Assembly: GCF_000348985.1 (NCBI RefSeq)
Contig: NC_035931.1
Location: forward strand, 124,001 to 188,000
Direction: 5' to 3'
DNA from: Huiozyma naganishii CBS 8797
Taxonomy: Eukaryota > Ascomycota > Saccharomycetes > Saccharomycetales > Saccharomycetaceae
DNA: 64,000 nucleotides
Shown here: one piece after another, positions 26,385-35,176 of the stretch
Layout: every line of letters begins with the position of its first letter
Position numbering within the stretch: the stretch's first letter is position 1
Position numbers and translations under genes: made by a program
The notes under the pieces: model-generated
The model's input: the letters and a program-made list of their open reading frames with translations, nothing else
The model's database searches: none
Told to the model about the DNA's origin: nothing

Positions 26385-28190
26385 AATTTCTTGTTACATC
26401 GAGGTCAACATGTTTCTCAACAGAATGGGAACGTTGAGGGTAAACCCAGTCGTGTTCTCTTTTCGTATTTTCTAAACACAAACCAGACCGAGTCGTAGTA
26501 TCGTACAATCGCGTGTTGCAAAGAAACGTCATTTGGGGGATCACAAAGCCTCATTTCACGGGGGGGTGCTGGAATACTATGGTCCTGGTTTGCTCGCCCA
26601 GTTCATCTTGTTTCTGTATTTGACAAGCATAAAGAAATAGAAACGGATTCCTCTTCTCTAGCCATAGATCAACTTCCGAAGGAAAAGGGAAGAAAAGACT
26701 GAATGGACTGTGCGCTTTCCAATACCCCCCCGTCCCGTTGTCAATCACGTGAATATTGAAAAAGTTACAGATATCTAAGCTTGTCAGCAAACTATTTACC
26801 CAAGTTGCCCCGCTATACAAGTTGCATAAACTGTAAAACGCAAATTCTGGAGAAGAGTTGCGGCCTTGTAACCATGAAGAAGGGGAGTTCCAGTGCGTTA
26901 CACCTTAGAAAACACCAGGACCGTCTCTCATTGGCGTTATTTTTGCAGAAGAATATATCAGATTGTGATCCATCTGTATGCCACCCCCCCTCATCAAGGT
27001 ACACATTTCCGTATTTCAATCATCCCCTTCCCTTCAAAATTAGTCGGAATGTCTAACGTGTATCGATTGTTGATCCTCGTGGTGTAACCATTCTTTGTTC
27101 TGTTGAGTGCAAAACATAACCAGAAAATAGCATAAACGCTTAGCCAAACGACGTACCCCTTTGTGGTCTGACTCTTCTCCTCGTGAGGGCCCTTCATTGC
27201 TCTACGTATCATTGATTCGGCGTGTTTTTGGTAGTCGGTTTCAAAAGTATCTTGCCCTGTATCCGTCTGCTGTTATCGGATATTAAGATGAACAAATATA
27301 TATTCTTGAAAAAAGGGTCCTCCTTTCTATCTCGGTTACCCCGAAGAACGCGCTGGGGAAGTTGTAGAAGTAGCGCCACTAGATGATGATATTGCAAGAT
27401 TAGAGGCAGCGTTGAGTCGCGGGGATAACGGGTCTGGCAATAATTCCAGAGTTATCACCCACGTAGGAGCTCACGCCCAAAGAACACAACACTGGGTGTG
27501 TAACTAACACGGTAAATATCTGTCAGCCTTTCAATGGCGATACTGTGAGTAATACGCCCTGATGTCTATCACTGAATAGTTTTGGGGTCGTGTACGGATT
27601 CTGCCTCCACTTATAGCAGATTGAAAGACGGATGAGCGAGAACGCAAAACTTAGATGTGCAAGATAAACAAGGGTTCCTCACTCCAAACCTTTTTTTCAA
27701 GAGTTCCCACACCAGCGCTCATTAATACAAGGGAAACACTTCCTTTGTCACCATTTTAAAGCGTTATTTTGCACCTTCTGTTGATGAATAGCTCTTGTCA
27801 CATACAAAGGTATCTATTGTAGCGATAAGTAGTGGAATTAAGGCGTATACCACAACCTCAAAAAGCAACCCCCTAAAAACGGTCTAAGTTACGAATGGCA
27901 AAGGTCTATAAACAGTAGACCCCAGGGCTCACGCTTGTGCATCCTCCTCTTCTCACAGAATTAGACGGTACAACAAAATCAAGATTGATTATTCTTTGGA
28001 GATAGTGCTTCCTGTACACCAAGGTTGCACATCCCAATGAATGTAAGTATATTTCTGGTAAAACAAACAATGTGACATCTTTCGGAAACCACGAGGATTT
28101 AACAGTTTGGCAGTTTATTGAAGAGAAATGATTTTAGCAAAGTGGCTATTCACGGTGAACCTCAATTTTTAAAAAAATGAAAACTTGTAT

Positions 28191-28273
28191 GGAGGGTTGG
28201 CCGAGTGGTCTAAGGCGGCAGACTTAAGATCTGTTGGACTGTGTCCGCGCGAGTTCGAACCTCGCATCCTTCA
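28191..28273 (+). tRNA. tL(UAA): tRNA-Leu(UAA)
   Basis: An 83-nt class II tRNA without an intron. The acceptor stem pairs GGAGGGT with ATCCTTC, with A as discriminator. The anticodon loop CTTAAGA gives UAA, there is a long variable arm, and the T-loop is GTTCGAACC. A run of T beginning a few bases downstream is the Pol III terminator. It sits at the boundary of a rearranged block. Confidence 0.97.
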
Positions 28274-29018
28274 GTATTTTTTGCCTTCCCGTTCCCTCTA
28301 TAGCAAGGGCACAACAGCCCCTCCCACTAGCGGCCAATGTACGACCGTGACGAAGTATTTAATATTCCGGCGCTGCGGTCTCTTGTAGTGCACTATCATT
28401 TTTGGTGGGAGCAATCCGTGCCATACTGAGGCCAAAACAATGCTACTTCTGTGATACCGGAAACAACATCAATTCAACGCGAGCACGTCACCGATGCGGA
28501 TCAGCTAACGTTTTTGTATCTGCGTGGATGCAAATTTAATGTACCTATGAGTGTTTTGGGTGAGTTTCTCTCGGTACCTAACCATGTTGCGATACCTATC
28601 TCCTAGTCGAGGTTTGGGGGATGGGAACTGATTAGAATTAACTCCCTCCTTCCCCCTTGGGCATGGAGGTAACACCTAGTTTGCTCTCGGACCAATTGAA
28701 ACGATACTAACTTTCTAACCCATCCTCTGTAATGCCCGTCCTCCAATATAACACTGTTACTCACTGAGAGTAACCACGCAACAAGATCATCCCTAAAGAC
28801 TCGACCCAGTAACCCTTGTCTTCATCGCAACGTCGCGGGGAGTGCCGTGCCCTGATCTGCTGGTGATGTTGCTATACTAGTCACTATCGACGAACGTGGA
28901 GCAATTGTGACTCTCGAGGAAACTATATATAAGGGGCGCAGCATCTTCCCTGTTGGAAAACAGATCTCTTCCCTTACAGTCAACCACTGCAATCAACAAG
29001 CACATCCACACTTGTACC
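28274..29018. other. Intergenic tRNA-Leu to YBR056W orthologue
   Basis: About 745 bases, mostly promoter. A TATATATAAGG box with an adjoining AGGGG-type stress element (STRE) lies at about 28923-28936, some 90 bases before the coding start. A TACTAAC at about 28707 stands alone, and I do not accept an intron from it. Confidence 0.6.
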
Positions 29019-30584
29019 ATGGGTTTGATTGATAGATTGAAGAGCAAATTCGAACAGGTGCACATTGAGGTACCCCACCACGACCATAAACCCCCAATTA
29101 AGGACGAGAGAAGGGACTCGGCGGCTGGCACGATTAACAAGAAGGCGATCTACAAGAACAGGTACAACTATGCGGTCAATCTGGGCTCTTTGTTTGTGTT
29201 GGAGTCGTGGATCTACAACGATGTGTTCGAGGCTGGCGGCAACAGTGAGTACGAAGCCGTGAACAACCTGGTCACGAAGCAGAGTTACGATAGTGCAGTG
29301 GGAAAGCTTAGGGAACATTACAACAATTACATGAACAAGATCGATTGGAATTGGCTACAGCATGAAGCTGGTGCTACCGCTCTAAGGGTGCCCATCGGGT
29401 ACTGGCACGTTGATAACGGGAAACTCTTGGGTGATTTACCGTTTTCTACGTTGGCGAACGTTTACGAGGCGGCAAGACCCTGGGACGTTTTGAAGGATTT
29501 GATTAGAAAGGCAGCGGAACATAACATTGGTATTTTAATCGACATTCATGGATTGCCTGGGGGGGCCAATGGCGACGCTCACAGTGGTATACAGAACGGT
29601 ACTCCATCATTTTTCGGAACGGAAAAGTATGTGAACAAAGTTTGCAATGACATCATTCCCTTTATTGTGCGGGATGTTTGTATTGGTAACGACAACGTGA
29701 TCGGTTTGCAGGTTGTGAATGAGGCAACGTTTAGCAACGATGCCACGCATGAAAAGGCGTACTACTTAAAGGCGTTTCAGATTATCCATGAGATCGACAA
29801 CACTTTGCCCGTTGTGATCTCTGATGGCTGGTGGCCAGACCAATGGGCAGACTGGGTCCAACAGAATAACTTGCAGCATCAGATAGTTATTGATTCACAC
29901 GTTTACCGTGCTTTCTCCGAGGAGGACAAGGCGAAGACTGCGGATCAGATTATTGCTGACGTGCCCAGGACCGTTAACTTCCCTAGGGACAGAGCGGACT
30001 TTATGGTAGGTGAGTTTTCCTGTGTTCTCTCTGAAGAGACATGGCAAAAGACTCCAGGAAATCGTGACGACCACGTGAGAGCGTTTGGTAACGTCTTGAC
30101 TCAGCGGTTTGCGCAGGTAGCAAGCTGGGGGTGGTTCTTCTGGACTTTGCAATTCCAGTGGGGTGACGGTGGGGAATGGGGGTTTGTCCCAATGATAAAC
30201 AAGGGCTGCATCCCAAGGAACCCTGCTCGTAGTCTGGAAACTAACGAGGACGCCTTAGCCAAAATGCTGGAGGAGAGCAGGGACGCGTTCGAGGGAGACA
30301 AACCAACATTTGAGCACGCGTTCAAGAAGGCCATTGCTGATACCAAAACTTTCGACGAATTTAACCACTCCCAAATAGGAAGATGGACCGCTTGGGTGAA
30401 CCAACAGAAACAAATACACGGGGGCGCCAAGAAAGATGACTGGGCCAAGCTATCCCCTGTGTGCCTTGGAAAAGATTTATACTTAGATGCCCTTGCACAA
30501 TGGGGACAGTTAAAATGGCTACGAATTGACGTGTCTATTTGCTATCACTTGGAAAGTCAGTTGCTAATATATAAGTGCACGTAG
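29019..30584 (+). CDS. YBR056W: Glycoside hydrolase family 5-like protein, YBR056W orthologue
   Basis: A 521-residue protein (501 in S. cerevisiae), an exo-beta-1,3-glucanase relative of glycoside hydrolase family 5, reported in yeast from the mitochondrial intermembrane space. The barrel region has the expected sequences: ALRVPIGYWHV, ILIDIHGLPGGANG, an acid/base Glu in QVVNEATF, VISDGWWP, and a nucleophile Glu in MVGEFSCVL. The predicted start is ATG 29019 (MGLIDRLKSKFE); the in-frame ATG at 28953 lies in the leader. The last 15-20 residues, after the LAQWGQLKW segment, look unlike the family and may be a lineage-specific extension. No signal peptide is evident. TATA and STRE-like elements upstream suggest stress or carbon regulation. 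Confidence 0.92.
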   Translation: MGLIDRLKSKFEQVHIEVPHHDHKPPIKDERRDSAAGTINKKAIYKNRYNYAVNLGSLFVLESWIYNDVFEAGGNSEYEAVNNLVTKQSYDSAVGKLREHYNNYMNKIDWNWLQHEAGATALRVPIGYWHVDNGKLLGDLPFSTLANVYEAARPWDVLKDLIRKAAEHNIGILIDIHGLPGGANGDAHSGIQNGTPSFFGTEKYVNKVCNDIIPFIVRDVCIGNDNVIGLQVVNEATFSNDATHEKAYYLKAFQIIHEIDNTLPVVISDGWWPDQWADWVQQNNLQHQIVIDSHVYRAFSEEDKAKTADQIIADVPRTVNFPRDRADFMVGEFSCVLSEETWQKTPGNRDDHVRAFGNVLTQRFAQVASWGWFFWTLQFQWGDGGEWGFVPMINKGCIPRNPARSLETNEDALAKMLEESRDAFEGDKPTFEHAFKKAIADTKTFDEFNHSQIGRWTAWVNQQKQIHGGAKKDDWAKLSPVCLGKDLYLDALAQWGQLKWLRIDVSICYHLESQLLIYKCT

Positions 30585-30738
30585 ATATATAGACTTTTGT
30601 TAATTGCTCTTTTGCTCTCTTCAGTTACTCTTGTTTGCGTTTTGGATCTTTAATTTTTGGTAGATTCGGTCAAGTTCTGAGTTGTTCAACAGTGTAACTA
30701 CCGCAGTGTGACCTCATAATGATGCTGGACCTTCTGGT

Positions 30739-30794
30739 CTAAAGGTAGTGTTCGGTCGTGTGCCCAGGATACCTTTAGGAGGGCACGATCGTGC
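30739..30794. repeat. Inverted repeat and 12-bp palindrome
   Basis: CTAAAGGTA at 30739-30747 is matched by its exact complement TACCTTTAG at 30770-30778. Immediately after comes the perfect palindrome GCACGATCGTGC at 30783-30794. A further partial complementarity (TCGTGTGCCC with GGGCACGA) competes with the first. This could be a DNA cruciform, a protein-binding site or an RNA fold; none can be shown here. Confidence 0.6.
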
Positions 30795-31781
30795 AAAACA
30801 TTGGCTTAATGTTCAGAGTTCAGCTGTTTACGCACCGCCAACGGGGCGTGTTGATGATGATCGCTGTGTGATCTGTTGGAAATAGAGATTCGAACATGCA
30901 CCCGGTGTGATGCTGAAGTTTTTATGTCTCTACGACGTTTCGTTACGTGGAATAGATGCTACAATTGGTGTTTATGACACGTCAACAGTATCCACGCGTC
31001 TGTACGCAGTCATCTCCGGAATGCGAAATGTGGATAAAATTAAGACGAGATATTTTCGCAATTTGTTTGCAAAAACGAATTAAGAATTTATAACGCATCG
31101 TGAATTTGTTTGATATTTCTTCCAGAATGAATCATATAAATAGCCACGATATAGACCGTCGTCTCGAAGTAATTCTCAACACAGATTATTTCCAATCTGC
31201 TTATTTTATATATATATTTTCCTTACATCTGTAAGGGCAAGAAACCGTTTATACAAGGGTTATAAAATAACTTATCTGATACTAAGATATGTCTTGGCAA
31301 AGAGGAACAACTAACAACACGTTGAGAAGCTTCGAGAACTTCGTTCATGATCATTGCGGATGCGGCTCAGTGCTGTACTCTGAAGGTCGCAATTTCTCAT
31401 TGAGAGGTTTAGCGTGCCACCTATTTGGCGCGTTTCGGTCGAATTTTGGATATATGCAAAATTCGTGCTGTGTTGGACGCTCAAAAAAATGTCAATAGTA
31501 CATACCATACCTGAAGCGACAGAATCTGCTTTGGTTGGATGTCCTGCAGTATTGTGGCCTCCGATATCCATTATTTTTTGGTATTCTCCCGTGCTATATT
31601 CTCTAGAATATGACTGTTAGTCTATTTTCTAAAATGTAATATATCAGATTCAGAAATAGGACACACATTACTTGGAAATGCGGTCCTATATCCTGGACGC
31701 AGGACATGGGATCATAAAGCATTGTGAACAGTAACTAGAGAGCTCGACGGAGGACAGAGTAGGAGAAGGTAACCTTACCTT

Positions 31782-31916
31782 AATCAGTTTACCGTGGCCG
31801 TGCGCCTCGAGATAAAGATTAGCACTCGAAAGGTTGCTACACCTTTCGAATCAGTTTACCGTGGGTGGGCGCCTCGAGACAAACATAAGCACCCCAAAGG
31901 TGACTATACCCCAATA
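31782..31916. repeat. Tandem duplication of a 67-bp unit
   Basis: Two imperfect copies, 31782-31848 and 31849-31916, share the block AATCAGTTTACCGTGG and a following GCGCCTCGAGA. The first copy ends in a hairpin, TCGAAAGG...CCTTTCGA (8-bp stem). No coding potential is seen. Confidence 0.8.
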
Positions 31917-31930
31917 AGATATTAGTCACC

Positions 31931-32055
31931 AAAATGATAGAGACCAAGAGGAAACAAAATGATAGAGACCAAAAGGAAACAGAATGATAGAGACCAATAA
32001 GAAATAAAATAATAAAGACACATTGGTAAGAAAATCATAGTGACCAAAAGGATAA
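31931..32055. repeat. Minisatellite, five copies of a 25-bp unit
   Basis: Exact 25-base periodicity: copies start at 31931, 31956, 31981, 32006 and 32031. The core is AAATGATAGAGACCAA followed by a purine-rich end, and the copies decay progressively to the right. Confidence 0.85.
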
Positions 32056-32289
32056 GAACACAGTAGTAACGCAAAAGTGAAAGCGAGGAGATCAGGAAAG
32101 AGAAAGAACCTTCTGGAGAACCCTACGAGCGATCCAGAAATAAAAGTATAAAAAGGGCAAGACCTTGCCAGATTTAAAATGGAGTTGGGAAGAAGCTATA
32201 TTCTAGCTTAGAACTAAACAGAAGAACACTTCTATATAAAACAGTTCATAGGTAAGAATAGCATATCTTACAGAAATTAGAAATTTCTG

Positions 32290-32361
32290 GGTCCTATAGT
32301 GTAGTGGTTATCACTTTCGGTTTTGATCCGGACAACCCCGGTTCGAATCCGGGTAGGACCT
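32290..32361 (+). tRNA. tQ(UUG): tRNA-Gln(UUG)
   Basis: A 72-nt tRNA without an intron. The acceptor stem pairs GGTCCTA with TAGGACC. The anticodon loop TTTTGAT gives UUG, and the T-arm is CCCCGGTTCGAATCCGGGG-like. A T-rich Pol III terminator follows immediately. Repeat-rich DNA ends 17 bases upstream. Confidence 0.97.
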
Positions 32362-32959
32362 TTATTTTTTGCTTTTTTGTCCAATTTCATTTGTACATAG
32401 TGATCCTCTGACCACCCAATTGGCTGTGCTCCCCTCTCTTGTATACAGCTTCATACCACAAGAAAACCATAGAACTATTATCCTTTTAACTATCTTAATA
32501 CACTCATCTCGCATCACGGATAATTTAATGCCGCTGTGTTGAGCGTCTAGTAAAACGTCATAAATACTGCTATATGAGTCTTTACCGCGCGTACATGAAA
32601 AGAGACTAACGTGTTAGTCTCTCGTAAATCAGTGGAAGAGATGACAGAATATCGCAGGAGGCTATGGGTACACTGAGCAAGAAAGACAACTGAACGTTTT
32701 AACATCTAGCTCAACACTCTGCACCGCTTTGAGTCTAATGCAGTTGGCGCTTAGCGTCACACCTCACTTCTCCCGTATTCAAAAGTACAATATATAGATT
32801 AGATGCTGTCGAGATTGATGATTGTGCTACCTCCCCTTGCGTGGAATTTTAGAGTTATGCTAAATTTAAATAGTAATGATTGTCCATTGGATAGCCAAGA
32901 TAGCAATGGTGGTGATGCCGGAGGGTATATATTGGTTCTGAGTCCTCGTATTCCCACTT
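32362..32959. other. Intergenic tRNA-Gln to MUM2
   Basis: About 600 bases, 3' flank of MUM2 on the other strand. I see no gene or repeat. Confidence 0.5.
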
Positions 32960-33595
32960 TCATTGTTTCTTGAGAGCGTCCAGCTCGCGTCTGAGCTCGT
33001 TCGCCTCTTTCCGTGCCAAGTTCAACTCGACCTGCAATTCCTTGGCCCTGCCGTAGGAGAGCATCTTTGCCATCTCTTTGTTTTCCCTATTGAGCAACTC
33101 GAGTCTGACGACCATCTTATGTGCCACGGCCTCCACGTCGTACCGTCCCGTCTTGGTGACCGAATTCGACGGGTTGAGTGCCACTGCGGTGAGCACACTC
33201 TCCAGCGTCTCCCTCGTGCTCTGTAGCTCTTTGTTACGCGCAGCAACCTGCTCCGCGAGCCCTCTCACAACATCATCCAGCGAGCTAGGGACCCACTGTG
33301 ACTCCCCCGAGGGCCCCGATGCGGACCCGCGGGGCCGCGAGCCGGTCTGCCCGAGCAGCCTCTTGAGTGTCTGCACTTCTGCCTCGAGCGAGTCGATCTG
33401 CGTGTTCCTGATCGCAAGCTCGAGCCGCACGTCATCTGCCAGCAGTGTATCCTGTACTGGCGCTCCCCCGGCACCGGCACTGGGGCGGCCGCGGCTTTCA
33501 ACCGCCGCGAAGGACATGTTCGCAAACGACGTGTCTAATGCGGGATGCTGCTGCTGCTGCTGCTGCGGGTCGAACCCGTAGTTGGCATAGTTCAT
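32960..33595 (-). CDS. MUM2: Meiotic mRNA-methylation complex protein MUM2
   Basis: A 211-residue protein starting MNYANYGF at ATG 33595; the codon at 33652 that would extend it is TTG. A polyglutamine run encoded by repeated CAG follows the start. The C-terminal half is one long coiled coil (DDVVRGLAEQVAARNKELQS, and LLNRENKEMAKMLSYGRAKEL...ELRRELDALKKQ). This matches Mum2, the yeast WTAP homologue, which with Ime4 and Slz1 forms the meiotic N6-methyladenosine writer. S. cerevisiae Mum2 has 366 residues, so this protein is much shorter at the N-terminal side. Placement between YBR056W and YBR053C orthologues supports YBR057C. Confidence 0.85.
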   Translation of the reverse strand: MNYANYGFDPQQQQQQHPALDTSFANMSFAAVESRGRPSAGAGGAPVQDTLLADDVRLELAIRNTQIDSLEAEVQTLKRLLGQTGSRPRGSASGPSGESQWVPSSLDDVVRGLAEQVAARNKELQSTRETLESVLTAVALNPSNSVTKTGRYDVEAVAHKMVVRLELLNRENKEMAKMLSYGRAKELQVELNLARKEANELRRELDALKKQ

Positions 33596-33847
33596 ACTGT
33601 GCAAAGAGAGAGTAACTGGGTCGCTGCGGCGGCTACTGTACCCTTGCACCAACGTCTAGGTGCTTGCCAACTGTTGTAATAGAGAGAGGAGAGATGCGTT
33701 ATAAACAGTTCATCACTTACGACGGCAGGTGAAAAATATCACCAAACTGTATATAGGGGTTCCTAAGAACGAGTTGGTTCGTATATCAAGCCAGGGTGTT
33801 CTGCTTGTTGTAGTCCAGCTGGTCAGCATTGAGGTCAGCAAGGACGC

Positions 33848-34918
33848 ATGGAGATTGATTGCAGAGACGCGGTACCCTTGTACCACCACCCCGACGCGCG
33901 GTTGACCGAGGGGGTCACCTACATTGCTGAGACGGACACGCTTTACTGGGTCGATATCTTCAAGGCGGAGGTGCACCGTGTGCGGGACCTGCAAGGGGAC
34001 CCTGCACACACGTTTGCGGAGAAACATACGGTTTTCACTGCTAGTCGTGGGACTTACTCGAAGGACGCCAATGCAGTGCCCTACCCTGACAGCGAGATGG
34101 GTGAGTCGATCGGTGTCGTGTTCCCTGACCACAAGGATTCCAATGTCGTTTATTTCGCTGCCAAGTTTGGGATCGGACGTGTGGATTTATCCAGGGACCA
34201 TTGGGAGTACTTGGTACTGTACGAATGGTGCCCCGAGTTGACGTTGGACCGTGTGCGGAAACTCCGTTCGAACGACGGAAACGTCTCCCCCTGTGGGAAG
34301 TACATCTTCGTTGGGATCATGCGGGACTTCCCCTACCCTGTGGACGACTCCGGGTGTATTCTGCGTGTTTCTCTAGAAACACGCACCCTCGAAATTGTAT
34401 GGGACCATATCCGGATCGCGAACTCTCTGCATTGGAACTCTCAAGAGGACCGCATGTACATCACGGACTCGCTTGCGTTCTGTCTATGGGAGTGCCCCTA
34501 CGACACCGCCACCGCTACACTCGACAGAACTGCCGCGACGAAACAGATCGATATCAGAGCAAACACCCCTGAACGGTTCGTCTCCCCAGAACCCGATGGA
34601 AGCCAATTGGACCCACAAACTGGACTTCTCTACGTGTGCGTGTGGTCCACGGGGAGCGTGCAAGTGTACGACACCCGCAACGGCAAATTCCTCGCACGTA
34701 TCCTGCTCCCCGAGAACACGATGCGTGCCTCCTGCTGCTGCCTCGTCGGTGACAAGCTCTACGTGACCACCGCCAACGAGGACATCGACAACCCTACAGC
34801 TGCCACCGCGGACCCACACGGTGGATGCCTGTACCTCCTAGACCTGCCGGCGCTACCAAACTCTGAAACTGCGAGCGCCGCACTGCAGTCCTCGAAGGGG
34901 CCGTTGAAAGCGACATGA
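33848..34918 (+). CDS. YBR053C: SMP-30/gluconolactonase-like protein, YBR053C orthologue
   Basis: A 356-residue protein (358 in S. cerevisiae), predicted to be a six-bladed propeller of the senescence-marker-30/regucalcin family. Likely metal ligands are the Glu in TEGVTYIAETDTLYWVDI near residue 21, the Asn in SNDGNVSPCGKY and the N/D pair in NSLHWNSQEDRMYITDS. The family hydrolyses sugar lactones, but the yeast member's substrate is not known; it is reported as induced by cell-wall stress. The ATG at 33848 gives the expected N-terminus. There is no targeting signal. Confidence 0.93.
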   Translation: MEIDCRDAVPLYHHPDARLTEGVTYIAETDTLYWVDIFKAEVHRVRDLQGDPAHTFAEKHTVFTASRGTYSKDANAVPYPDSEMGESIGVVFPDHKDSNVVYFAAKFGIGRVDLSRDHWEYLVLYEWCPELTLDRVRKLRSNDGNVSPCGKYIFVGIMRDFPYPVDDSGCILRVSLETRTLEIVWDHIRIANSLHWNSQEDRMYITDSLAFCLWECPYDTATATLDRTAATKQIDIRANTPERFVSPEPDGSQLDPQTGLLYVCVWSTGSVQVYDTRNGKFLARILLPENTMRASCCCLVGDKLYVTTANEDIDNPTAATADPHGGCLYLLDLPALPNSETASAALQSSKGPLKAT

Positions 34919-35176
34919 AACACCGTGCGGCGCTACCACCCCGCATTTTATGTTCCAAAGCGGTAATTTCTCCGGACCCAAAAACCCCGAAAAAAGAAAC
35001 GTGAATTTTTTTAGCGCCGATCTTCGCTCGAACGGAGAAAGTCGTTTCTTTTTTCTGTTTTGGAGAGGGGGCATCGCCGTATATATAAGCGTATGTACTA
35101 CTTGTACCTGTACCTGTACTTGTGCTTGTACAAGGAAGGTAAAGTCAATTGACGCTTGGGGCGCTTGCACGAGGAA

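Larger units (their letters stand above)
25264..28190. other. Gene-poor region upstream of the NRG gene
   Basis: About 2.9 kb without a convincing gene. It includes the NRG promoter (TATATATAAAT on the minus strand at about 25366-25378), a CA run at 25722-25740, a run of 14 C at 26371-26384 and a bulged inverted repeat at 27424-27456. A TATAAA lies near 27907 but leads into no long frame. This is also the junction between the YBR058-066 and YBR056-057 blocks, so it is a rearrangement breakpoint, and repressor genes of this type often have long promoters. Confidence 0.6.
31635..32272. mobile_element. Possible LTR-like element upstream of tRNA-Gln
   Basis: A 638-bp segment starts TGTAATATAT and ends ATATCTTACA; these ends are inverted repeats of each other at 9 of 10 positions, with the TG...CA form of LTRs. 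Its end lies 17 bases before the mature 5' end of tRNA-Gln(UUG), the spacing of Ty3-type (sigma) insertions. A TATAAAAAGGG box at about 32147-32157 could be an LTR promoter. I see no clear 5-bp target duplication, and no internal gag/pol sequence is present. This would be a solo, possibly old LTR. The assignment is tentative. Confidence 0.35.
30585..32289. other. Repeat-rich intergenic region before tRNA-Gln
   Basis: About 1.7 kb without a convincing gene. It contains an inverted repeat and a palindrome at 30739-30794, a possible LTR-like segment at about 31635-32272, a 67-bp tandem duplication and five copies of a 25-bp unit. Short frames at 31289-31571 show no recognisable similarity. Confidence 0.6.

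Noticed and set aside
26744..26751. ATCACGTG resembling centromere element CDEI
   Set aside because: No AT-rich 80-160 bp CDEII and no CDEIII (TTTCCGAA core) follow on either strand. CACGTG is a common promoter element.
28036..28806. Possible intron: GTAAGT at about 28038 and TACTAAC at about 28707
   Set aside because: The donor is non-standard, the enclosed segment would contain a whole tRNA gene, and no coding exon is recognisable on either side.
28953..29018. Extended N-terminus of the YBR056W orthologue from the ATG at 28953
   Set aside because: The extension lies just after the TATA box, has no family similarity, and the next ATG gives the conserved start.
30853..30916. Box C (ATGATGA) followed by CTGA, like a C/D snoRNA
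   Set aside because: The flanks do not form a terminal stem and no second box pair is present; such short motifs occur by chance.
30874..31317. TGTTGGAA...CAACA segment that looks like a Ty1/copia-type LTR
   Set aside because: The right end is not convincing, there is no target duplication, and the inside does not resemble a known LTR.
31289..31571. Small frames before tRNA-Gln
   Set aside because: Overlapping on both strands with no protein-like pattern; treated as chance frames in repeat-rich DNA.
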